Positions 36,178-45,662 of a stretch of 64,000 nt of DNA are shown here, piece by piece. Numbering within the stretch: the first letter of the stretch is position 1; every line of letters starts with the position of its first letter. The notes beneath the pieces were generated by a model, which worked only from the letters and a program-made list of their open reading frames with translations, did not search any database and was not told the origin of the DNA. The translations under genes were made by a program, and so were the position numbers. The stretch is from Scybalomonas sp905214925 (lineage in GTDB: Bacteria > Bacillota > Clostridia > Lachnospirales > Lachnospiraceae): NCBI GenBank assembly GCA_905214925.1, contig CAJMOB010000003.1:94531-158530 (forward strand), read 5' to 3'.

Positions 36178-39177
36178 CTAATTGTCCTTACCTAGAATCT
36201 TCCGAACCGTTTCAATGGTCGGTGTTTCATATTCGGTTACCACTCCCCCATCTTTTAAATACCCAAACTCTTCTAACTTTCTCTCGGTTTCTCGATCGAT
36301 ATTTTTTGCTGCATCGTCAAGGGTCGTTCGAAGGGTTTTTCCATCTACAACAATGGAGTTATAGGCATTACTCAATTCACGTTCTACCATATAACTTCCT
36401 GGAACACGTGGTGCTTCTACAATCCATTCTGCCTGTTCTAAAATAACTTCTTTATCATCACTCTTCCATGGAAGCATTTGAAATGCTTCTGTATTGGCAG
36501 TATTCCACATATATTCATCGCCATAAGAAATTTGCATCATCTGTCCATATTCTGCTTGAATCTCTGCAGAAGTCCACCATTTCATAAATTCCCATGCCTT
36601 AGCTTCTCTTTCTTCATTGGATTCAAACATAACGATATCTTCTGCTCCCGCACATTGATAACGAACAACTTCACCACTTTCTTCATCAACGGTTCCTGGA
36701 ACTTTTGCAATTTTCCAAGAGTTTTCAATTTCTGGTGCTGCATTTAACAACTGGTTATACGTTGTAATATCCGCGATCCCAATTGGAAGATCCCCATTTC
36801 TAAAATGTTGATAAAAACTTGGAATGTCTTTTGGCAAGTTATAAATGGTGAATAAATCAGTGAGCTCTTTAAACCCTTCTACAGACTCTTCACTTGTAAT
36901 AGCATTATTTAAAATAGAATCTCCATAAAGATTTGCTCCATTCTGGAACAACAATGGCGTTGTTCCATGGAAGTTTTTCATGGCGATCATACCAGCCGTT
37001 GGATAATAAAAATTCATTCCTCGCATTTGAAGTTCTGGTAAAATATTTTTCACTTCTTCTAACGTATCTGGTACTTCGATTCCCAATTTCTCTAAAATAT
37101 CTTCACGATAAAATAATACCCAAAAATTCATAGTCTCTGGAATGGCATAAATTCCATCTTTAATGGTCGCTGGCACTAACAATCCTTCCTCAAATTGAGA
37201 AAGAACATCTTTATAATCTTCAAACTCCGTTAAATCTTTTAACGCTCCACGAATCCCTAATTCAAAGGGCTGTGCATAATTTAATCCAGTAGCAATGTCA
37301 GGAGAATCTCCCGATGCATTAGCTAAAATTAATTTATTCTGATCGGGCATCAAAGAAAGATCCACTTCGATTCCTGTCTCTGGTGTGAATTTTTCATCGA
37401 TGAGTTTTTGCATGACCTCTAAATACTGTCTAGAGCGGTTTACCCATACTTTAAGATGCTCTTTATCGCCATTGGTCGTAGAGTACGCCTGTTCCATAAA
37501 AGAAGTCGCAAATCGAGATACTTGTGACATAGCAGAACGAAGGAACCCTGCTTTTTTTGGTAACTCTTTTTCCGAATCTTTTTGGAAGAGCCAAACCCGA
37601 TCAATGGAAAGATTATTTTTATTTAATGTATCAATTTCATTTGCTAAATATTGGTTTGCAGAGTTGGTACTTGTCGCAAGTTCTGCCATACGATAAATCA
37701 GTTCATTTGGCTTTTTTGCAAGACTTCTTAACTGATTGGATGCAATACCAATGGAAGAAAGAGCTCCAATTTCTTTGACATCTGGATTATAAACGGACAT
37801 GGTCTCTACCATCTCATCCAACTCTTTTGCCCAAAGTTTTAACTTTTCTCCTAAATCTGGAATATAAGCTTCTAAATCAAAATCTCGATAGCGGTCTTTA
37901 TTGGTTCCTGCGACTCTTGTCACTTCCAAAGAAAGATCATTAATATTGTTCATGACTTCTTCGATTTTTTCAAACAACTCTCGCAATGGCTCCGCACTCA
38001 ATGTAAGACTTATGGTATGCGTTCCTTTTTCTAAGTAAACACTTAAATAGTTGTTATCGCTTCCTAATAGCTTCATCATCGTAAAATCTTTCACATAAGG
38101 AAACGCATAGTCTTTAAATGCTTCATTGACAATCGTGTTATCAACAGCAATATCGGCAAACACTGGAAAATCATTTTTATCATCTTGGCAATAATTCATA
38201 GCTATGTAATAGTCTCCTGCTTCCTCCACATTCACTTGCCAAGTAACCGTTTGTCCTGCATCCGTAAAGGAATCCCCATCAATGGTGTTTAACACTTTGT
38301 TCTTCACATTATAAGGAGAAAGGTTCACATCATATTCACAAGTTCCTCGAATCGAAGAATCATTTCTTCCATAAAAATCTTCGGCTTGAATTTCAATCAA
38401 TTGATCCCCGTTTGCCTCTCTAGCTCCTTCATAAGCAGGTACTTCAAATGGACGAACTAACTTCATACTTCCAAGAAGTAGATTTCCTTCTGAAAGTTCT
38501 AATTCTATCGTGTTCTTTCCTTTTTCTAAGGAAACCATAAGAGGCATCGTATATCGATAACTGGAATCCATCACATACTTGCTTTGCCATGAAATTTCTT
38601 TTTCTGGCATCGATACGATTTGATTGCCATATCGATCATAGTTGACTTCTTCTACATCTTTCCAGTTGCTTTCAAAGGATAAGTTTCTCGCTTCATAAAA
38701 AGGATACTCTCCATTTAATTTCAACCCCATTGTGGCAGGAAGAACGGTTTCATCATAAGAACAATAGTCAAAACAAATATAGTAAAGCGCAGTTTCTGGA
38801 ACATCAAATACTAACTTGGCACCGTATGTCCTTTCTAGCTGTAACACTTCGTCCGCCCCTTCATATCCTTTCGTATCGGATACTAACGTGGCACCATCTT
38901 CCCCTTTCTCTTGTGAAAAAATTTCGCTCATAGAATAGCTTATCTCTTCTCCTTCATAAGGAGAGGCAGTATAGCTTTCTTTTTTGCTTGTATAGCCAGA
39001 CCGCAGTTTTTCACTTGTGAATTCATTTGTTGTTTGTTCGCTTTTTGTAACCGATTGTTGCTTTTTCTCTGATGCCCATACATCATTTGTGGAAACGGTA
39101 AAGGCACAGCTTTGTAAAACAAGCGCTGTAGCAAAGAAAATTGCCACGCCCTTTTTTCCGAACCCTTTCATTCTCAT
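36178..39177 (-). CDS. Very large solute-binding protein with N-terminal carbohydrate-binding-like modules
   Basis: 999 aa, about twice the normal size. Signal sequence with a possible lipobox LQSC (Cys about 24). Two jelly-roll-like modules follow (about 75-250 and 255-405), each with the ...ALYYICFDYC / GDYYIAMNYC pattern; the second begins LIEIQAEDF, as in CBM6/35-like domains. A helical region (about 405-600) precedes an SBP_bac_1 domain (about 600-999; VWVNRSRQYLEVMQKLIDEKFTPETGIEV, GDSPDIATGLNYAQP). It probably captures polymeric or long arabino-oligosaccharide at the surface. First gene of the operon; AGGAGGA precedes the ATG. Confidence 0.85.
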   Translation of the reverse strand: MRMKGFGKKGVAIFFATALVLQSCAFTVSTNDVWASEKKQQSVTKSEQTTNEFTSEKLRSGYTSKKESYTASPYEGEEISYSMSEIFSQEKGEDGATLVSDTKGYEGADEVLQLERTYGAKLVFDVPETALYYICFDYCSYDETVLPATMGLKLNGEYPFYEARNLSFESNWKDVEEVNYDRYGNQIVSMPEKEISWQSKYVMDSSYRYTMPLMVSLEKGKNTIELELSEGNLLLGSMKLVRPFEVPAYEGAREANGDQLIEIQAEDFYGRNDSSIRGTCEYDVNLSPYNVKNKVLNTIDGDSFTDAGQTVTWQVNVEEAGDYYIAMNYCQDDKNDFPVFADIAVDNTIVNEAFKDYAFPYVKDFTMMKLLGSDNNYLSVYLEKGTHTISLTLSAEPLRELFEKIEEVMNNINDLSLEVTRVAGTNKDRYRDFDLEAYIPDLGEKLKLWAKELDEMVETMSVYNPDVKEIGALSSIGIASNQLRSLAKKPNELIYRMAELATSTNSANQYLANEIDTLNKNNLSIDRVWLFQKDSEKELPKKAGFLRSAMSQVSRFATSFMEQAYSTTNGDKEHLKVWVNRSRQYLEVMQKLIDEKFTPETGIEVDLSLMPDQNKLILANASGDSPDIATGLNYAQPFELGIRGALKDLTEFEDYKDVLSQFEEGLLVPATIKDGIYAIPETMNFWVLFYREDILEKLGIEVPDTLEEVKNILPELQMRGMNFYYPTAGMIAMKNFHGTTPLLFQNGANLYGDSILNNAITSEESVEGFKELTDLFTIYNLPKDIPSFYQHFRNGDLPIGIADITTYNQLLNAAPEIENSWKIAKVPGTVDEESGEVVRYQCAGAEDIVMFESNEEREAKAWEFMKWWTSAEIQAEYGQMMQISYGDEYMWNTANTEAFQMLPWKSDDKEVILEQAEWIVEAPRVPGSYMVERELSNAYNSIVVDGKTLRTTLDDAAKNIDRETERKLEEFGYLKDGGVVTEYETPTIETVRKILGKDN

Positions 39178-39299
39178 CTCTTCTCCTCCTGCCTTATACT
39201 TTTTATTTATATAAATAATTTTAAATTATTTTAAACTATTATTGTCACTTTTCCGCTCTATTTTTTATACTCTTCATAAAACAACAAAATATATTTCCT

Positions 39300-39327
39300 T
39301 ATATAGGATAAATATTTGTAATTTCAA
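39300..39327 (-). promoter_or_regulatory. Possible promoter of the arabinan transport operon
   Basis: Minus strand TTGAAA (39322-39327), 16-nt spacer, TATATA (39300-39305), about 120 nt before the 999-aa protein gene. AT-rich surroundings lower the value of the match. Confidence 0.4.
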
Positions 39328-39605
39328 ATAAATATTATATATTATTTTTAATTTTTTTATGAAAATTATAAACATTTTGTAACCAAATTATAATATTTTC
39401 TATGCATAGTGTCAACTAGAAACCAATTTTAAACTATACAAATTTTCATTAATTTTTTGTCTATATTTTACTATAATAAATATTATTTTAATTTTATATA
39501 AACTATTTCTGTTATTATATACAAAAAAATACCAGGAATCTGTGGAAAATCACCAATAACCTTTATATAAATATGATAACTTTTTCCACTTTTTCATACT
39601 TACTA

Positions 39606-39634
39606 TTGACGAATTTCATAAATTATGGTTTACT
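39606..39634 (+). promoter_or_regulatory. Promoter of the secreted GH43 arabinanase
   Basis: TTGACG (39606-39611), 17-nt spacer, TTTACT (39629-39634), with a leader of about 60 nt to the ATG. Confidence 0.55.
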
Positions 39635-39698
39635 ACAAGTAACTATATTCTATATATTTTTCTAAATTAATTTATTTTTATTGAACGGGGGATTTTAA

Positions 39699-41276
39699 AT
39701 GAAAAACAAATTTTTTGCAACACTCTTAACTGCAACACTTGTTACTTCCTTTGCTCTATCAGGATGCCAATCCAATACTGCAACAAATCTTTCCACTTCT
39801 TCCAAGCAAGAATCCAACACGTCCAACACCCAAACAGAAACTTCTACTAAGAAGCATTATTACAAACGGGTCAGTGTCCATGACCCTTCTATTATAAAAG
39901 CAGATGGTTCTTATTATATTTTTGGTTCTCATAGAGCTTGGGCAAAGAGCGATGATCTCATAAGCTGGGAAAATATTTCAACGAACATCAATACGGAATA
40001 TAAAACAATGTTTACCGATCTTTGGGAAAACTATTGCAAAACCGATAGTAATCCTGATATCCAAGGAAATATGTGGGCACCTGATGTTATTTATAATAAA
40101 GATATGAAGAAATACTGTATGTATATGAGTATTAATGGTGATGAGTGGAATTCTGCTATCGTCTTATTGACAGCTGATAACGTCACTGGTCCTTATACTT
40201 ATGTTGGTCCTGTTGTATTTTCAGGCTTTAATACAACGACTCACCCAGCGTCCTATACCGACGTCTATCAAGTGTTAGGAAAAAATGCAGATCTTTCCCG
40301 CTATCAATCCACAAAAGATACGAAGTTAAATGCCATTGATCCTTGTGTCAAATACGATGAAAATGGCGATTTATGGATGGCTTTTGGCTCTTGGTTTGGT
40401 GGAATTTATATGTTAAAACTGGATCCAAAAACAGGTCTTAGGGACTACTCTGTTTCTTATGAAACAAAAGAAGATGTTTCCGATGCTTATTATGGATATA
40501 AAATCGCTGGAGGACACGAAGTATCTGGAGAAGGCGCCTATATTATTCATACAAATGGCTATTACTATCTCTTCTTGTCCTATGGCGGATTAACAGCTTC
40601 TGGCGGATATCAAATGAGAGTCTTCCGCTCAAAAGAAATCACAGGCCCTTACGTAGATCAAAATGGAAATTCTTCTATTTATACAAGTTCCGCTAACAAC
40701 CTTTTCTTAAAAATCGGAATTCGCCTTATGAGCTCTTATAGCTGGAGCGGTTCTTCTGAAATTCGTGTGGCACAAGGACATAATTCCGCTTTAGTGGATG
40801 AAGATGGACGCATTTTCCTCGTTTACCATACGAGATTTTCCAACCGTGGAGAAGAGCATCAAGTTCGCACTCAGCAACTATTTGTCAACGAAGATGGTTG
40901 GCTTGTTAGCGCCCCTTACGAATATGCCGAAGAATCCCTTTCTTCTAGTGGCTACGCAAAAGAAGAATACGTTGGAGATTATGAATTTATTACCCATCTT
41001 CCAACTGCCTACTTCCAAGCTTCTGGTACAGGAGATGTGGGAATTGTAAAAGCAGTCACCATTACATTAAAAGAAGATGGTAGTATTACAAGCGAAGATG
41101 ATTCTATTTCCGGAACTTGGACGGTAAAAGAAAATACTCCAAATGTTTCTCTTTCCATTGATGGCACCACATATAAAGGCTATTTCTTAAAAATGCCAAA
41201 TGAATCCTCCCAAAAAGAAGTAATGACATTTACTGCGCTGGGAGATAATATGTGTATTTGGGGAAGCAAACAATAA
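39699..41276 (+). CDS. Secreted lipoprotein GH43 endo-1,5-alpha-L-arabinanase
   Basis: 525 aa. Signal peptide with lipobox ALSGC (Cys about 23), a Ser/Thr/Asn-rich linker (about 24-50), a GH43 propeller (about 55-430) and a C-terminal beta-barrel module (about 440-525) as in two-domain arabinanases. Expected catalytic residues are the Asp in VHDPSIIK, the Asp in NAIDPCVKYD and the Glu in VSGEGAYII. It cuts arabinan outside the cell, supplying the divergent transport operon. A GGGGGA ribosome site precedes the ATG. Confidence 0.92.
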   Translation: MKNKFFATLLTATLVTSFALSGCQSNTATNLSTSSKQESNTSNTQTETSTKKHYYKRVSVHDPSIIKADGSYYIFGSHRAWAKSDDLISWENISTNINTEYKTMFTDLWENYCKTDSNPDIQGNMWAPDVIYNKDMKKYCMYMSINGDEWNSAIVLLTADNVTGPYTYVGPVVFSGFNTTTHPASYTDVYQVLGKNADLSRYQSTKDTKLNAIDPCVKYDENGDLWMAFGSWFGGIYMLKLDPKTGLRDYSVSYETKEDVSDAYYGYKIAGGHEVSGEGAYIIHTNGYYYLFLSYGGLTASGGYQMRVFRSKEITGPYVDQNGNSSIYTSSANNLFLKIGIRLMSSYSWSGSSEIRVAQGHNSALVDEDGRIFLVYHTRFSNRGEEHQVRTQQLFVNEDGWLVSAPYEYAEESLSSSGYAKEEYVGDYEFITHLPTAYFQASGTGDVGIVKAVTITLKEDGSITSEDDSISGTWTVKENTPNVSLSIDGTTYKGYFLKMPNESSQKEVMTFTALGDNMCIWGSKQ

Positions 41277-41308
41277 GAAGCAACTTTTCATACTAAAAAA
41301 AGGCATAG

Positions 41309-41353
41309 AAAAAGGCGTTTTTGATAATTAACTTCTATCAACAACGCCTTTTT
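41309..41353. terminator. Bidirectional terminator between arabinanase and MATE genes
   Basis: Stem AAAAAGGCGTT/AACGCCTTTTT with an inner TTGATA/TATCAA pairing, flanked by A and T runs. Confidence 0.88.
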
Positions 41354-41360
41354 AATTTCT

Positions 41361-42725
41361 CTATTCGCTTTCAAACTTCCAATTCTTTTTCCACTTTTCT
41401 CTTCCAAAGTGAATAAAGAAAATAATTCCTCTTAAACATTCATCCATTGTCATAGCAATCCAAACACCAATTAACCCTAATCCTAAATGAATTCCAAAGA
41501 AGTAAGAACCAGCTAGTGCAACACACCACTGAAAAATAATTCCTACTATGGTTGGTGTTTTTATATCTCCAACGGACACTAAAGAACGGGTCATAACAAT
41601 ATTAACCGCTCTTCCAAATTCTAATATAATCTCAATTCCAAGAATTTTCTTTCCAAGAGAAATAATAGTAGGATCATCTGTAAAAATATAAAATACCCAA
41701 TTTCCACCTAAAAATAATAATGTGGATACTCCAACACAAGTAATAAGAGCAATAACCGTTGTCATATAAACTCTTTTTCTTACTAAGTCAAGCCTTTTAG
41801 AACCAATAAAATAACCTAATACAACCTGTGTGGCTTCTCCAATTGCTAATGCATAGACATAAGAAATATTTGCAAAAATGCTACAATATCCCTTTGTGGC
41901 TGTTACAAGAGTTCCAAATTGATTAACAACGCTTAAAATGCACATTTGAGAAGCATTATAAGAAAGACTTTCTGTTCCAGATGGTACTGCCACTCGAAGA
42001 ATCTTTTTTAAATGCCCCCATGGAAATGGTCTTAAATAAGAAAGGCTAAGTGGAACATTGATTTTTTTCTTAAAAATATAAATCATCAAAAGCATTCCTA
42101 CTACTTTACTACAAGCAGTGGAAATAGCTGCCCCTACAACCCCTAACTGTGGAAATCCAAACCATCCATTGATTAAAATTGCATTTCCTACAATATTCAT
42201 CACATTCATAATAATGGATACGAACATGACTTCTTTCATTAATGTGAATGCTCTTAAAATAGCAGAGAACACAAGATAAACACCTTGTACTACATTAAAT
42301 CCAGCAACAATTAATAAATAAAGACTGGCTTCTCTTAAAACTTCTTTTTGTACGTGCATAAACTGAAACAACGGTTGATGTAAAATCGCAATAAAAATTG
42401 TCGTTCCAAGCCCTGCAACAATAATCATCACAATAGATGCCATGCAGATTTCTGAAGCACTTTTTTCATCTTTTGCCCCTAAATATTGGGATAAAATAAT
42501 CGTTGTAGCCGCCGCTGACATACTAAGTACAATGATGACTAAATTCATCACTTGATTGGCATTGACAATGGATGCCACAGAAGACTGAGAAACACGGCTT
42601 ACCATAATCTGATCGATATTACCAACTAAAAGTTGTAGCATTAATTCTACGAAAATTGGCAAAGACATTGCTATGAGCTTTTTGTTTTTGTTCATGTTCT
42701 CAATCATTACATTGTTTGTATTCAT
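41361..42725 (-). CDS. MATE-family multidrug/cation efflux transporter
   Basis: 454 aa, twelve predicted helices. It has the MatE N-terminal pattern LPIFVELMLQLLVGNIDQIMV and the second-half repeat AVPSGTESLSYNASQM. MATE proteins export cationic compounds in exchange for Na+ or H+; the substrate here is unknown. GGGAG lies 9 nt before the ATG. Single-gene unit with its own promoter. Confidence 0.93.
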   Translation of the reverse strand: MNTNNVMIENMNKNKKLIAMSLPIFVELMLQLLVGNIDQIMVSRVSQSSVASIVNANQVMNLVIIVLSMSAAATTIILSQYLGAKDEKSASEICMASIVMIIVAGLGTTIFIAILHQPLFQFMHVQKEVLREASLYLLIVAGFNVVQGVYLVFSAILRAFTLMKEVMFVSIIMNVMNIVGNAILINGWFGFPQLGVVGAAISTACSKVVGMLLMIYIFKKKINVPLSLSYLRPFPWGHLKKILRVAVPSGTESLSYNASQMCILSVVNQFGTLVTATKGYCSIFANISYVYALAIGEATQVVLGYFIGSKRLDLVRKRVYMTTVIALITCVGVSTLLFLGGNWVFYIFTDDPTIISLGKKILGIEIILEFGRAVNIVMTRSLVSVGDIKTPTIVGIIFQWCVALAGSYFFGIHLGLGLIGVWIAMTMDECLRGIIFFIHFGREKWKKNWKFESE

Positions 42726-42815
42726 TTGACCGAACTCCCTCTTTTACTTTCTAATAATAAGAAATATTGTTTTTCATTTTTACTATTTCTTACCAGTATC
42801 ATTTGTGCCTTTCCT

Positions 42816-42844
42816 ATTATAGAAAACTCCTTCTTCTTTATCAA
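42816..42844 (-). promoter_or_regulatory. Sigma-A promoter of the MATE gene
   Basis: Minus strand TTGATA (42839-42844), 17-nt spacer, perfect TATAAT (42816-42821). A leader dyad TAAGAAAT...ATTTCTTA (42758-42792) lies between the promoter and the gene. Confidence 0.7.
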
Positions 42845-42882
42845 GTCAATTGATTAAAATAATGATAAATTTTTAACTTTTC

Positions 42883-43260
42883 TTATTCCTGCTCTTTCCC
42901 AGCATTGGAAACACGTTTTAATCTTATAATTTGATCTCCTAAATGTTCTGTAAACGTTTTATCATGCTCCACTAATAAGAAATCACAATCCCTTTTTGAA
43001 CGTTCACTTGCTCTCCAATTAATGTTAGATTATCTCCTTCTTCCTGTCCACTTGCCAACTTAGAAAACGCTTTTAAAAAGGTAGATTTCCCACAACCATT
43101 TTTCCTTCTAACACAGTTACTTCCCCTTGTAAAATCGTAGCATTGATTCCTTCTGTAATGTTATCATACAATCAAAGATTTTATCCTTTGGAATATCTGA
43201 TTCTGTCTTTCCAGAAACTATAGGGCTATTCCCTCTAAGAACTCTAGCTGTAGAAGTTAC
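42883..43260 (-). pseudogene. Remnant of an ABC-F ATPase gene
   Basis: Reading the minus strand in shifting frames gives consecutive pieces of an ABC-F protein. These are DIPKDKIFD, then DNITEGINATILQGEVTVLEGK, then the Walker A block NGCGKSTFLKAFSKLASG, then FLLVEHDKTFTEHLGDQIIRL (the H-loop region, ending at the TAA at 42883). There are at least three frame changes. About 100 residues with the signature and Walker B motifs are missing between the Walker A and H-loop parts, and there is no start. It was probably a Lsa/Vga-like ribosome-protection or related factor; now dead. Confidence 0.75.
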
Positions 43261-43278
43261 AATTCTTATATTATTTAT

Positions 43279-44772
43279 CTAATTTTTTGCCCAACCAAAA
43301 GAATATTTCACAGCTTTATCCCAACCATCTACTAATTCTTTTCTTCTTTCTTCACTCATATTTGGTTCAAATATTTTTGAAATTTTCCAGTTTTCAACAA
43401 CCTCTTCTTTGCTCGCCCAATATCCTACAGCAAGACCTGCAAGATAAGCTGCTCCCATCGCCGTTGTCTCAACACAAATCGGTCTTTTCACTGGTGCACC
43501 AATAATATCTGCTTGGAATTGCATTAAAAAATTATTTGCACAAGCACCACCATCTACTTTTAAAGAAGAAAGCGTAATTCCTGCATCATTTTGCATCGCT
43601 TTTATAACATCATTTGTCTGATAAGCAAGTGACTCTAACGTGGCACGAATAATATGATATTTATTGACTCCCCTCGTAATACCAACGATCGTCCCTCTTG
43701 CATATTGATCCCAGTATGGTGCTCCAAGTCCTGTAAATGCAGGCACAACATAACAGCCATTGGTATCTTTTACTTTTGTTGCCATATATTCAGAATCTGG
43801 TGCAGTATCAATAATATGAAGTTCATCTCGAAGCCATTGAATGGCAGCTCCCGCTACAAAGATAGAACCTTCGAGTGCATAATATACTTTTCCATCTAAT
43901 CCCCAAGCAATGGTCGTTACTAAATCATTTTTAGAAACAACGGGCATTTCCCCTGTATTCATAAGCATAAAACAACCAGTACCATATGTATTTTTTGCCT
44001 CTCCTGCTTTAAAACAGGTCTGACCAAATAAGGCTGCTTGTTGATCCCCTGCAGCTCCTGCAATTGGAATTTCTCCACCGAAAAAAGAAGAATCTGCCAT
44101 ACCATAAACACAGCTAGATGGCTTTACTTCTGGCAACATACATTTTGGAATATTTAATTCTTCCAAAATATCATCATCCCATTTTAAATCATAAATATTA
44201 TAAAGCATGGTTCTTGATGCGTTGGAATAATCCGTCACATGAACAGCACCTTTTGTCAATTTCCAAATAAGCCAAGATTCCACCGTGCCGAATAATAATT
44301 CTCCTTTCTCTGCTCGCTCCCTTACCCCTTCTACTTCATCTAAAATCCATTTTAATTTTGTTCCTGAAAAATAAGCATCAATAATTAGCCCAGTTTTCTT
44401 TCGATAAGTATCTTGTAGTCCTTTCTCCTTTAATGTATCACAATATTCAGATGTACGACGACATTGCCATACAATCGCATGATAGACTGGCTCTCCTGTA
44501 TTTTTATCCCAAACAATCGTTGTTTCTCTTTGATTTGTAATACCAATTCCAGCAATATCCTCTGCTGTGGCTCCGATCTTTTGCATCGCCTCTACCGCAA
44601 CACCTAATTGAGTAGACCATATTTCATTTGCATCATGTTCCACCCAGCCTGGCTTTGGAAAATATTGTGTAAATTCCTTTTGTGCAACACTACAAATTTC
44701 TCCTTTTTCATTAAAAAGAATACAACGATTACTTGTTGTTCCTGCGTCTAGTGCCATAACATATTTTCCCAT
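43279..44772 (-). CDS. glpK: Glycerol kinase
   Basis: 497 aa, full FGGY-family kinase: ALDAGTTSNRCILF phosphate loop, GITNQRETT, the NASRTMLYNI and GAAGDQQAALFGQ blocks and the C-terminal TTAMGAAYLAGLAVG. It phosphorylates glycerol to glycerol 3-phosphate. No glpF or glpD is adjacent. AAGGAG lies 9 nt before the ATG. Its 3' end abuts the ABC-F remnant. Confidence 0.96.
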   Translation of the reverse strand: MGKYVMALDAGTTSNRCILFNEKGEICSVAQKEFTQYFPKPGWVEHDANEIWSTQLGVAVEAMQKIGATAEDIAGIGITNQRETTIVWDKNTGEPVYHAIVWQCRRTSEYCDTLKEKGLQDTYRKKTGLIIDAYFSGTKLKWILDEVEGVRERAEKGELLFGTVESWLIWKLTKGAVHVTDYSNASRTMLYNIYDLKWDDDILEELNIPKCMLPEVKPSSCVYGMADSSFFGGEIPIAGAAGDQQAALFGQTCFKAGEAKNTYGTGCFMLMNTGEMPVVSKNDLVTTIAWGLDGKVYYALEGSIFVAGAAIQWLRDELHIIDTAPDSEYMATKVKDTNGCYVVPAFTGLGAPYWDQYARGTIVGITRGVNKYHIIRATLESLAYQTNDVIKAMQNDAGITLSSLKVDGGACANNFLMQFQADIIGAPVKRPICVETTAMGAAYLAGLAVGYWASKEEVVENWKISKIFEPNMSEERRKELVDGWDKAVKYSFGWAKN

Positions 44773-44807
44773 AACACATATCTCCTTTTCTTATGTTTTT
44801 TATTTTT

Positions 44808-44930
44808 TCATTTATTTTGTATATTTTTTACAGCATTTTTTATTTTCTCTAATTTCTTTACGAGACGTTTTTCGATATCTTGCTCTTTTAACTCTGATGT
44901 CAATCGTTTACTCTCTAGTATAAGCTTCAT
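44808..44930 (-). CDS. Possible 40-aa basic helical peptide upstream of glpK
   Basis: Open frame MKLILESKRL...IQNK with regular Lys/Glu/Leu heptads, ending 36 nt before glpK. AAAGGA is very close to the ATG (2 nt), a poor spacing. It could be a real small protein, a leader peptide, or chance; not recognised. Confidence 0.3.
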   Translation of the reverse strand: MKLILESKRLTSELKEQDIEKRLVKKLEKIKNAVKNIQNK

Positions 44931-45056
44931 TTCCTTTCTCTTTCCTAACCCACTTGAAAATCTTTCCCTTTTGCTTTATATTATCAATAATATATTATTT
45001 TTTCTATATATTTATCGCAATATTATAACAAATTTTTACGAAAGGAGTAAATGATA

Positions 45057-45599
45057 ATGTTTGAATTTTTTTGGACAAGAAAAACCTCTCTTTGGATATC
45101 CATTTTTTATATTATATTAGGGATTCCTCTTTTATTTGCCCCAGCTCAATGTCTTACTTTATTCAAATGGCTTTTATTTGGAGGAAGTATTGTATATGGG
45201 ATTGTTCGACTTATTCGCTACTCTCAAGGACAAAAAGATGGATATGCGCAAACTTCCGATAAAGCACTTGGAATTTTATTCCTAGCACTTGGAGTATTCT
45301 GCCTTTTATTTTACAACATCATATTTTCCTTCTTATCCCTTGTGCTTGGAATCCTTTTACTAGCCGATGGTATTGGTAAAATTCCGGTCCTTATTTCTGC
45401 CAAACAGGAATCTTCCATTGTAGTAAGACCTCTTATTTTTTCTACCGTGGTACCTCTTATTTTAGGTATTATTTTAATTATGAATCCTTTTGGCCTTCCA
45501 AAATTTGTATTAATGTTTTTTGGTGTGAGTTTAATTTTAGATGGTGCTTTTGATCTTTATACGGTGTTTTACACCCGTTCCCATTTGCCAAAGGATTGA
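45057..45599 (+). CDS. DUF308 (HdeD-like) membrane protein
   Basis: 180 aa, about six hydrophobic helices in two-helix repeats with the family G-hairpins (YIILGIPLLF, ALGVFCLLFY, LGILLLADGIGKI). Role unknown. The second ATG (45057) has the better spacing (9 nt) from AAAGGAG. Possibly co-transcribed with the hydrolase gene 63 nt downstream. Confidence 0.8.
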   Translation: MFEFFWTRKTSLWISIFYIILGIPLLFAPAQCLTLFKWLLFGGSIVYGIVRLIRYSQGQKDGYAQTSDKALGILFLALGVFCLLFYNIIFSFLSLVLGILLLADGIGKIPVLISAKQESSIVVRPLIFSTVVPLILGIILIMNPFGLPKFVLMFFGVSLILDGAFDLYTVFYTRSHLPKD

Positions 45600-45662
45600 G
45601 ACGCTCTTCTATAAGAGCTTGAATATACTAAGAAAAGAAACTTTTGAAATGGAGAACTTATC

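Larger units (their letters stand above)
39178..39698. other. 520-nt AT-rich divergent control region of the arabinan locus
   Basis: No gene. It contains promoter candidates for both directions (listed separately) and AT-only dyads such as AATAATTT-T-AAATTATT (39214-39230). I see no convincing cre site, AraR operator or riboswitch. A regulator gene is not encoded nearby. Confidence 0.6.

Noticed and set aside
39178..39698. Riboswitch or AraR operator in the divergent arabinan region
   Set aside because: Only AT-rich short dyads are present; no conserved aptamer core or known operator was found.
23748..41276. Horizontally acquired island
   Set aside because: Base composition, ribosome sites and codon use look like the neighbours, and there are no integrases, tRNA ends or flanking repeats.
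42955..42972. Catabolite-response-like sequence TGTAAACGTTTTATCA
   Set aside because: It lies inside the ABC-F remnant where the same bases are explained as former coding sequence, and spacing does not fit the cre consensus.
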